Shown here: positions 36,725-46,324 of the stretch, in pieces | Numbering within the stretch: the first letter of the stretch is position 1 | Layout of the letters: each line of letters begins with the position of its first letter | Assembly (NCBI GenBank): GCA_025602905.1 | Contig: JAHLKI010000013.1 | Location: forward strand, 62,001-126,000 | Source: Phlyctochytrium arcticum | Taxonomy: Eukaryota; Chytridiomycota; Chytridiomycetes; Chytridiales; Chytridiaceae | Direction of reading: 5' to 3' | DNA length: 64,000 nt | Translations under genes and position numbers: made by a program | Notes under the pieces: model-generated | What the model was told of the DNA's origin: nothing | Seen by the model: the letters and a program-made list of their open reading frames with translations, nothing else | Databases searched by the model: none

Positions 36725-36758
36725 ATAAATGCGATTAAATAGATACAAGTGATGTTCC

Positions 36759-38200
36759 CTAGATCTCCAAATCCATCTCGTCCGGCATAATCTCCCCTCT
36801 GCATTCTGAGTTTTGCAGCTCCCGCCGGATTTCTGGGGTCATGCCTTCGTGACTCTTATGCCGTAAGAGATCCAGAAGGGCTTCTTTCTGTTCTGGCGTC
36901 ATGTCTTCCTTATAACTATGTGATGGGACAGGATAAGTGAATGTAAACAAAGCGCGCATCGACACTATTACGCACCGTTGAGCAAACACCAGGAGTGATT
37001 GATGCCACAAAACAGGCATGTCCCGTGAGTCGTTTTTGAAGCGCAAGAAGTGAAACACAAGGGCGTCTACCACCTTGAATGGCAGCGCATACTTCTTGTC
37101 AAGTAATATCCGAATAAACAAACTGTTGGCACCTAATCATCAAAAGAGTAAGTTTTACTGCCAAAAGTCATGTTGCCATTCAGAAAAATACCTGAGTAAT
37201 CCATTTCTGCAAGCTTCAACAATCCAGCTGCGGAATGGAGAACGGGAATGCTGACTTTGGTAATCACACTACCAATAATAGCCGCCTCACGCAATGTGCA
37301 TGTTCCGCTTTCGCATAATGGCAACAAGAGACCCTTGAAGAAAGCAGCCGGTTTATACAGTGCTTTCTTTAGAGACATGTAAAGGTGGTAGTTCAACTTT
37401 TTCGTCTCCTGTATCTCATCTCTGACACGGTCCAAAAGCACAAGAGCAAAGAACCGCTGTGCCATCTTGGCCTTCAAATTGGAGACAAAGATTCGAGTAG
37501 CCTGGTACATTGCTTGAGGAGTCCACTTTTCTGGGTGAGTTAAGAAAAGAATATCCTCCCAATCTGCCAATGATGGAATAATCTTGAAGGTTTTTGGCAA
37601 CTTTCCAGACTTGTACCGACTAAGCAAAAGCCCAACTTTGGTGTATACCTCAACGACTTTCTCGTTCATCGCTGGTGGAACGTGTGGGTCTTCACCCATA
37701 GCGCCTGCAGCTTCGGCCGCTTGGATTTTGCTCATGATCAAATCTGACAAGTTCATTTGTTTCTTGGGTTCCTTTGCCATAAACTTTTCCATCAAGGCCC
37801 GGTCAGCCTCATCGATGTCAAGATCCTCCTCAAATGCCTCGAAATCCTCGTAACCTTCCGCAAGGGCGGCCTCCTCATCATCAGAATCGGCACGAGTTAT
37901 TCGTGAAGTCACAGGCGGCAGCAAACCGGTTGGCGCTCGATTCCGCCGTTTGCCCTCTTCCCGGGTAGATTCTTCCTCCACTTCATCTTGCTGTTTCCTG
38001 ACCAGTCCCAAAATCTTTGCGGATGTTCGGCTGTCCAGGAACTCGCTTTGTTTGTCTTTGCTGTCGTCGTCCGAGTGGTGGGCATTCTTGGCAGCAGTTG
38101 GCTTCTTCTTCACGTTGAGTTCGACAGACGTGTCCTTTGCTAGCTGCAGATGTAAGGGGTCATGCCGCAAACTTGTCTTCTTTTTCCTTTGAATGCCCAT
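36759..38200 (-). CDS. ENP1: Bystin/ENP1, 40S ribosome biogenesis factor, 440 aa
   Basis: Three exons (38200-37192, 37132-36976, 36915-36759) join in phase. The start is ATG 38200, which gives a basic GIQRKKK N-terminus. The acidic N-terminal third is disordered. Then comes the bystin domain: [111 protein letters not shown]1/bystin binds pre-18S rRNA in the nucleolus and is needed for 40S subunit maturation and export. It is divergent from the ARL13-like gene with 177 bp between starts. Confidence 0.96.
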
Positions 38201-38377
38201 TATGTTGCTCAATTGTGGTTTGTGGAAAAGTTTTCAAATTTTGCAAAATCTTGGGCATTCTCCTCGCTGCGACATTGGTTCCAACCAAAAATTGTGAGTG
38301 TGGCGCAAGCATTAGGCAATGGAATCCCCGCTCGATCTCGCAAATGCAGATAACAAGTTGGTCAAAGCATAAGTAAT

Positions 38378-39965
38378 ATGTCGCCTCCATGTGCGGGATG
38401 CTTTCAAGTAATACGACTCACCCGGCTCAGGCGGAAGGCTCGAAAAATCAACATATTGATTGTCGGGATCGACGGGGCAGGGAAGACGAGTTTACTCTTA
38501 CGATTGAAAGGAGGTATGCTGCACCTAGATCCACGACTACTGGGAAAAATCGCATTAATCTAGTGGGACGGGACAGATCCAAGTAATGCCACAAAGACAT
38601 CATGGGGGTTTACCACTGCCGCTGTAAAGTTCAAAGTGCCATTAGATCGGACAAAGGAAAGGGGGATTCGTCGGCAAAAAACTCTTGTAACGCTCAACGA
38701 CATTGGAGGAGACACCAAGATTAGAGAAATATGGAAAAACTACTTTGCAGAGGTGAGTTCTCATGTATTATCATGCCAACGTTAATGAATCTGATTGCTG
38801 TAGGCACATGGATGTATATATGTGGTGGATTCAACATGTCCTCAACGCGCAGAAGAAGCCAAAGCTGCACTGGCTGAAGTATACCAAGATCCTCGAATGG
38901 AAGGGAAGCCTCTGTTGCTGTATGCGCTAAGTTCTCCGTTTAGAGCTTGGTATGAGATTGCTGAGGTATTCAGTTAGGCTAGCAAATAAACAAGACGCGG
39001 AGGGTGCTCAAACGCCCGACGAACTGGTGGCCATGTTGAATCTTGAGTCTATTGGCTCAACAAGACTGCCAATCGTGAAGGATAGCTCTGAAGGATGGTG
39101 GGTATCTGTCCAGCCAGCTGTCACAAAAGCCACGACAACACTGAAAGACGGCGAGTCATATGCTCGAGGTAAAGGAGTTTCGTGATGTGGGGCTTGATGG
39201 CTGTCACTAATCTGCTTAAGTACAGACGTTCAAGTGTTTGGCTTACTGCGGGCGGTTCTGGACCGCTACAGTGCTTTGGATACTCGCTGTCGTCGGGATA
39301 TGGATGTGCAACAAAAGCAATGGGATCAAGACAGGAAAGAGCAGCGACGCCGTACGGAAGAGCTTCGGCATGAGCATGATAAGCTTGAGAAAGCCCTAGT
39401 GCGGAAACCAAATGCCGAGGTCCTGAATACCAAAGTCATGCAACATGACGAGGCCGACGACTCGGCTGCCTCGACAGGAGAGACACTGCTTCGAGCCAAA
39501 GGCACCGGCTACGACGGAAACGCTGATACCCCACAAACGCCACCAAGTGTGGTAGCATCATCGGCGGTGGCGGCCAAAGATGACACAGAAAGTCCGCAAC
39601 GGAAAGCTAAGAGCAGGACGGGCAGTCGTAATCGGATCTATCCCGAAATCTCCAGCACAGAGATTTCTGTGAGTGCATCAACAGAAGCAAAGCAACAACC
39701 CATGGGTAAAGGCAATCAGCCTGCCTCAATTAGATCTATCGACCGACCCACTGCAAAGCCAGTACAGGATGCCATCCGCTCCGGAGCACCCGGCTCTACG
39801 GAAGTGCGCAGTAACTCTACGGGGTTTCTTCCGTCTCCTGGATCATCAGCCGGGTTCGTCCCAGGGTTAGCTGGCTCTGCTCATGGAACGCCACGAATGC
39901 GTCCTAGACTTGCTCCGCTATCCCCGCACGTAGGAACTGCGAGCAACCAGTCACTACGGTCTTGA
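38378..39965 (+). CDS. ARL13: ARL13-like ciliary GTPase, 452 aa
   Basis: Five exons (38378-38513, 38577-38752, 38804-38919, 38978-39168, 39226-39965) join in phase. The N-terminus MSPPCAGC has two cysteines placed where ARL13B is palmitoylated. G1 is VGIDGAGKTS. Switch II reads NDIGGDTKIREIWKNYFAEAHG, which like ARL13B lacks the usual catalytic Gln after DxGG and keeps the IWKNYYAE block. G4 is LANKQDAEGA. A coiled coil (CRRDMDVQQKQWDQDRKEQRRR) and a long S/P-rich tail follow the GTPase domain, again as in ARL13B. ARL13B is a cilia-membrane GTPase and an exchange factor for ARL3. Finding it implies flagellated zoospores. Confidence 0.88.
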
Positions 39966-40247
39966 TTTGTTACGTGAGAATCTTCCCCCAAATCCTAAAA
40001 AGCAAGTCCGTATTAGACTTGTCGCCGTGGGATAGTAGATTTGTCAAATATTGTCCTGGTTTCCCAAGTGGCAGTACGGCTTTATGCTCACCCTGGCGTC
40101 ACGCTCTTTGATGTCAAGCGCCTCACCGATACATTACATATACTCCAAAGACTGCATCCTGATATGTTTCTATGTTTCTAAACAAGAATGCAATAAAACA
40201 TTCTTGAGCGATCTAAAGACTCAAATTTTTTATTATGAAATAGATAT

Positions 40248-41581
<1,334 letters not shown>

Positions 41582-41709
41582 CCTAATTTCTATTCTCGTC
41601 TACTAACGCTCTCTTTTTCCGGGGATGCGGAGAACAATGGAGAGCAGGAAAACGGTGTTTCCGCCGCCAGATCCCATCAATCGAATTTTCCATTATGACA
41701 GCCGCGCAC

Positions 41710-41810
41710 GTGATAGATAAGATGGTTTGCGAACCACACTGGTTTCCTGGCCCCATGCAGCCGGATCTTCCCACGCTCCACTTTGTCACTTTCAACCGGG
41801 ATCCAAGGCT
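41710..41810 (+). repeat. Direct repeat A, left copy (about 101 bp)
   Basis: The stretch from gtgatagataagatgg to ggatccaaggct recurs at 44285-44387 in the same orientation with scattered substitutions and one 2-nt indel. Similarity stops abruptly at both ends in both copies. Confidence 0.9.
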
Positions 41811-42104
41811 ACGGGTTTCTTGTCAAGTCTATCTGGCCGATGACATGGAGTTTACTACAATTGAGATTCCACTCCTTGTCAATTGTGAGGAGTATTGAGT
41901 GGCAGTCACTTTACTTCGATGCTGAAGTTGTGAATGCGAGACGGTCATGAAAAACTGGGCTAGCTTTTGTAAAAGGCTCGTTGCGCTGGAGGAAAAGGGT
42001 GACGAAGGGTTGAATTTGCATTGCAGATGGATCGATTAGCAAATTGGCTCCAGTAAGGACTGCTGGGCAAAATTCTGCCAGAGAAATGTGATGGGCTATT
42101 CAAT

Positions 42105-42160
42105 TTGCTTCTATCGTAAGTGCACACTACAATACAAGGAGAATACCAAAGGGCTTTCCT
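42105..42160 (+). repeat. Direct repeat B, left copy (56 bp)
   Basis: It matches 42462-42518 with about seven substitutions and one gap. The right copy holds the last codons, stop and 3' flank of the 435-aa gene. The left copy still encodes a similar G-I-x-L-V-L-stop on the minus strand, so it is a duplicated gene tail. Confidence 0.88.
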
Positions 42161-42169
42161 CGTAAGACT

Positions 42170-42210
42170 AACGCAGAGTGGGCGCGCTCCCGACGCGCCC
42201 ACTCTGCGTT
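42170..42210. repeat. Perfect GC-rich hairpin 1 (17-bp arms, 7-nt loop)
   Basis: Left arm 42170-42186 (aacgcagagtgggcgcg) is the exact reverse complement of 42194-42210, around a 7-nt loop. The same arm sequence recurs in hairpin 2. Confidence 0.95.
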
Positions 42211-42414
42211 TTTCGTCAAGATCCCAAAGTCCGACCTAATTCTTTTTTAACATCAACCAACTTTCAAGGGATTGTTAATTTTGACATCCCCAAACTAACT
42301 CTTGTCAACAACTAAGAATGGGTTTCTCTAATCCAACCTAACCTAACACATTTTATAAAGTTCCTTAACAGCATATATTCAACATAGATTCAAAACGCTA
42401 ACCTAACCCAAAAA

Positions 42415-42451
42415 CGCAGAGTGGGCGCGCTGGGATTGCGCCCACTCTGCG
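42415..42451. repeat. Perfect GC-rich hairpin 2 (14-bp arms, 9-nt loop)
   Basis: Left arm 42415-42428 (cgcagagtgggcgc) is the exact reverse complement of 42438-42451. Arms are shared with hairpin 1 but the loops differ. The 204 bp between the hairpins are AT-rich and include short CCTAAC-type motifs. Confidence 0.95.
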
Positions 42452-42461
42452 CTACTCCAGA

Positions 42462-42518
42462 TTGCTTCTGTCATAAGTGCACCACTACAATACAAGGGGA
42501 ATACCAATAGGCATTCCT
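42462..42518 (+). repeat. Direct repeat B, right copy (57 bp)
   Basis: Partner of 42105-42160. It overlaps the 3' end of the 435-aa gene and begins 10 bp beyond hairpin 2, just as the left copy ends 9 bp before hairpin 1. Confidence 0.88.
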
Positions 42519-43792
42519 TCCCTCTGATGCTTTCCCAAAGCCAGCGAAAACACTGGTTCTGCACGTTTGCTGTCCACCTGATACTCCTCGTCGTCCCATT
42601 CCAGATCGTCACAATTTTCAGCCCCGAGACTGTGAGTTACTCCCGCGATATACATATCATAAGGTGGGCGGATGATAGGCCGCAACGGATTAAAGTCCTC
42701 GTCATCCCATTCCAAGTCATCACAGCATTCCGCCCCTACGGGATAGTCAATGCCCCTTACTCCCTTCACACCCGAGTGATTCCCAGGGCGGTTCCCAGTA
42801 CTGGGACCAGAATGTCCCTCGCTCCGTGTGCCACCTTTCGCACTTTGACTCTTGTCGGGTACGCTGCTATCCTTGTCATCCCATTCCAAGTCATCACAGC
42901 ATTCCGTCCCTGAGGTATAGTCAATGCCCTTCACTCCCTTCCCACCCGAGTGATTCCCACGGCGGTTCCCAGTACTGGGACCAGAATGTCCCCCGCTCCG
43001 TGTGCCACCTTTCGCGCTTTGACTCTTGTCGGGTACGCTGCCATCCTTGCCGTCCACATCATCATCATTCCCATCATCCAGTTCATCCCCATCATATTCG
43101 AGTTTGCTTTCCTCGGGTCGTCGAAGACGCTCGTAATGATAGCTGCGATGGGCTTGCCAGAATATCCTGCGGGACGGCAGGTCCAGCGAAAACTCGCCAC
43201 CCTCATAGAGTCGAATGGGAATCGTTGAAGGTGGACCGGCCAAGATGGATTTGTCTGTGGCGAGAATGATTTCAAACGAGTTCAGAGTAGATTCGCTCTG
43301 AAGGGCGTATAGGTAAACTTCAAGGGGTTGTGTGAAATTGAGATAGAATCCTCTGGGCATCCTATACGGGGGGGATGTTGTCAAGTGCCCCGTGACGTTC
43401 TCATCCAGACCCTGATAGACCGGTAGAAAGCGATGTAACTGCACCGGATGTTCCGTCCCAAGAAACACAACAGCCTTCTTTGTGGTCGGATCGTACTGAG
43501 CAACGTAACAAGAAAGTGGTTTTGCTGGTTTCCCGTTGTGGTAGTATGACGTTTCATTGGACACACCAATCGGTTCCCCAAGAGCCGGACGTGCACCGGT
43601 CGGAGAAGGTAGGTTCACGGAGGGTGGATGGGTCGCAGCACATTTGTAGAAGTGGTGGGGTTTGATTTGGAGCGACATGGCTAGAGTGTGATCCTGGAGA
43701 AGAAATTTATTGGGCTGAAATTTCCGCAGCGTTCTTATACCCGCGTTCACATCCCCCCAAACCCAGAATAGAATAGACATCTCCGGAGACAT
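42485..43792 (-). CDS. Orphan repeat protein, 435 aa
   Basis: A single exon from ATG 43792; a later ATG giving MSLQIKPHHF is also possible. The N-terminal half (residues about 40-235) looks globular, with SCYVAQYDPTTKKAVVFLG, GFYLNFTQPLEVYLYALQSES and PIRLYEGGEFSLDLPSRRIFW, a beta-rich pattern I cannot assign. The C-terminal half has two 58-residue tandem repeats (each with SVPDKSQSAKGGTRS, HSGPSTGNR, CCDDLEWDD) and a third partial CDDLEWDDEE. There are no membrane segments. It lies between long direct repeats in an island unlike its conserved neighbours, so it may be cargo of a mobile or recombining unit, or a fast-evolving lineage-specific gene. Confidence 0.65.
   Translation of the reverse strand: MSPEMSILFWVWGDVNAGIRTLRKFQPNKFLLQDHTLAMSLQIKPHHFYKCAATHPPSVNLPSPTGARPALGEPIGVSNETSYYHNGKPAKPLSCYVAQYDPTTKKAVVFLGTEHPVQLHRFLPVYQGLDENVTGHLTTSPPYRMPRGFYLNFTQPLEVYLYALQSESTLNSFEIILATDKSILAGPPSTIPIRLYEGGEFSLDLPSRRIFWQAHRSYHYERLRRPEESKLEYDGDELDDGNDDDVDGKDGSVPDKSQSAKGGTRSGGHSGPSTGNRRGNHSGGKGVKGIDYTSGTECCDDLEWDDKDSSVPDKSQSAKGGTRSEGHSGPSTGNRPGNHSGVKGVRGIDYPVGAECCDDLEWDDEDFNPLRPIIRPPYDMYIAGVTHSLGAENCDDLEWDDEEYQVDSKRAEPVFSLALGKHQREGMPIGIPLVL
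42701..43048. repeat. Tandem repeat, two copies of a 174-bp unit
   Basis: The unit starting gtcatcccattccaagtcatc at 42701 restarts at 42875, a spacing of 174 bp or 58 codons, with few substitutions. A degenerate third start is near 42590. The unit keeps the reading frame of the 435-aa gene. Confidence 0.9.
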
Positions 43793-44749
43793 CTTGGGCC
43801 TGCACGCCGCTTTACTACCGTGTGAGCTTGTGCGGGCTTAGTCGACGATGATTACATAATAGTACTATCCGCTAATAAATGATCCCACACATTGGCTCAA
43901 CTATCAACAGCATCAACAGCACAAGCGGAAATTGTCGACCAAGCAGGGCCAAGGCCGTCCAGAAGGCCGTCCAGAGGGCCGTCGACAACAAGGCCATCGA
44001 TCGAGCTTAGAAGACAAAGAGATATCCAGAATGAAGTGGAAGCGCAGCGACTTATCACACAAACTGTTGATACCGCCCCAAAGCCTCTCGTCATTGCAGG
44101 ATTGTATGCTGGCTGGACCACTGTAGCTGCGCATAACGCAGCAACGGCGGAACTGGCCGAAAATTACGGAGTTCACTGGAAAAGAGAAAGATGTACATGA
44201 TGCCTAAATCCGCTTTCTACGAGCCGTGTCAACAACTTTTCACTCCTGAGAACATTGCCAAATTGGTGAAACGACTTTTGAAAGGTGATAGATAAGATGG
44301 GGTGCGAATCACATTGGTTTCTTGTGGCGCCATGCAGCCGGATCTTCCCACGCTCCACTTTGACACTTTCCACCAGGATCCAAGGCTGAGCAACATTCAC
44401 ATTTGATTTCGAGTCTTTACATTCCATGACATGCGTTTTGTGCCTATTTGCGTGATGATTGCTCACACGTTCTCACAGCTCCCTGCGCGCGCTTGCGAGT
44501 ATTGTGCTGAATTGAGTAGGTCGCGTAAGACAACGTGTTGTTGTATCGGGTGAACAGGGAGGAGGAAGGCTGCCGGTATACCAAGCGGAAGGAAGGAACA
44601 TTTGTGGTGTCCTGCAACCTCAAAAGCGGAATTTGATGATAAATGTCCAGAGGTTGCGCGTATGTCTCATCGGTGGTCCTGTACCACTCATGGCGGGTGT
44701 GGTATATTGTGTAAATTCCTCTCATAAGCAGATATATACGCGTTCCATT
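43793..44749. other. Intergenic, about 960 bp, with repeat A right copy
   Basis: It lies upstream of the 435-aa gene and downstream of the WW/FF gene. A short tandem ggccgtccaga repeat occurs at about 43950-43982. A 102-codon frame from a TTG at 43892 has no ATG and no known domain, so it is not called. Confidence 0.45.
44285..44387 (+). repeat. Direct repeat A, right copy (about 103 bp)
   Basis: Same orientation as 41710-41810, giving a bounded unit of about 2.6-2.7 kb that includes both hairpins and the 435-aa gene. Confidence 0.9.
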
Positions 44750-46085
44750 TCAGCTTCTCGACTGCGTACGCTTCAAGGCAGAAATGTGTTCAGAAAAAAG
44801 CTTCTCACGGTCTTTTGGTTTGATGCCCAGAAACCGATCATTCCTGCGAAATCGATAGGAAAAATCAGTCCACCGCATTTTGCTAGTCACTTCTTCCTCT
44901 AAAAGCCGCTTGAATATTGTTTTTGCGTCATCCACTTTCGTGGGCTTCTCGTCGCGGAGCTCCGCAACCCGAACCACGCAATATTCCTCGTAGAGCTGCT
45001 TCCGCCGTTTTGCGGTTGGAATCACTGAAAAGTAAATTTTGAGACCAGTCTTAGAAACTGGTCATTGCGTAGGACTTACATGTGTAACGAGGGTCTCGAA
45101 CGAGTGCAGGTAATTCGACTTCCCATGTTGAGTATGGTGACACATTCTTGTCGCGTAAAAATTGAGTAAACTGTTGTGCCTTTTCTTTTTCATCTGAATT
45201 GATGCTAGAATGGCCATCCTTGTCAGTAGAAACTTCTGGAGGTTGCGCAGGTTCAGCCGTTTTCTGTTTCTTTGCGTTTTCATCGGGTACAGCAGCAAGA
45301 TCATCCACCTTCCGCTTCCTGTCATCCTGAGAAGCCAAGTCTTGGATGTGTGCCCCCTCATTTGTTGGCGAAGAAGAGCGTAACCGCGGCCACTGCTCCT
45401 CCGGCTTCTCTTCTTCTGCTGCTGGTTCGTCGCTCTCGTAGTCGTTTAAATTCACACCCATCGCATCGGCAATCAACTGACCCACGAGGTCACCAATCTC
45501 GTCGGGCATTTCCCAAGACCGTTCCATGGTATTCAGATTGTAAAAGAACTCATGATCCTTGTTTGTCAGCACAATAGCCCAATCACTCGAAAGGAGTCTT
45601 TTGATCCCCAAAGCCTGTTCCTTTTGTACTTTAGGAGTGTCATTCGTGCCGCCGTTTGCCACTTGTGTTGGGGGAGCAATTGGAGACTCTATTGAAGTTT
45701 GGTTTGCTGTGTTTGGGTTGGAAGATTTGGCAACGGTAACATCGGGCCTTGTCCAACGACTTTCTCTAGTGATCTATTGTTGCACATGAATGTTTGTTTA
45801 CCAACAAGTCTTTCGAACATGACATACCGAATTGTAGTAGTAGATCTTGCCCTCCGAAGTCCGATGTTCAATCCAAGACGACTGAATAGGAGGAGCTCCT
45901 GGTGGAGGTCCGGGAGGTGGAGGAGGCACGGCATATGCAGCATTGGCAATATACGGTGACGAGGCGGTTTCTTGCGCTGAATCACGCACGCCCCGTCCTC
46001 TACCCGAGCTGTCAGTCTGGTGACGGCCTGGCCGTTGCTCCTTTCCTCGTTTTGTCGGTTCGTAGTCGGGATCTAAGGGGTCCAT
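44750..46085 (-). CDS. WW/FF-domain protein of the URN1/TCERG1/PRP40 type, 408 aa
   Basis: Exons 46085-45828, 45773-45080 and 45024-44750 join in phase. A P-rich start (PPPPPGPPPGAPP) leads to WW1 (WIEHRTSEGKIYYYNSITRE, split by the first intron) and WW2 (DWAIVLTNKDHEFFYNLNT). An acidic, K-rich linker follows, then two FF domains: AQQFTQFLRDKNVSPYSTWE ... YTLIPTAKRRKQLYEEY and AKTIFKRLLEEEVTSKMRW ... DREKLFSEHISAL. Such proteins bridge splicing and transcription factors by binding proline-rich ligands through WW and phospho- or acidic peptides through FF. Yeast Urn1 has one WW and one FF, so two of each points to a broader TCERG1/PRP40-type relative. Confidence 0.85.
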
Positions 46086-46324
46086 TCTTGGTTTTCACAG
46101 TTCCATATTGTTCATTGCTCAAATTTCCGAAGGTGATCCTGTCAACAACGTGACTTGGCAATTTGGCCGTTCCGTGGACACGCACGTCTTTCCGCAACGA
46201 TCTTGACCAAAGTAATCGACCAACGCGCAACACAGGAATCTTACAGGACTTTCTTCAGCTACTTGCACCGTTTGCTTATTGTCCGGGTGATTGGTTTTGA
46301 GATTTCTAGGGCGAACGCTTCCAA

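Larger units (their letters stand above)
41582..42484. other. Intergenic island with repeats and hairpins, no sure gene
   Basis: It contains one long direct repeat copy, a duplicate of the tail of the 435-aa gene, and two GC-rich hairpins (listed separately). A 67-codon frame at 41695-41898 spans the repeat, but the second repeat copy does not keep that frame, so I do not call it a gene. Confidence 0.5.

Noticed and set aside
41695..41898. 67-codon frame over direct repeat A
   Set aside because: The second repeat copy carries a 2-nt indel and an early stop in that frame, so conservation is at the DNA level and not as protein.
42330..42410. CCTAAC motifs between the hairpins as interstitial telomere repeats
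   Set aside because: Only two short, irregular clusters are present, too few and too variable to call telomeric.
43892..44200. 102-codon frame with PRPSRRPSRGPS repeats
   Set aside because: It has only a TTG start, a repeat-driven composition, no splice partners and no domain, so coding status cannot be supported.
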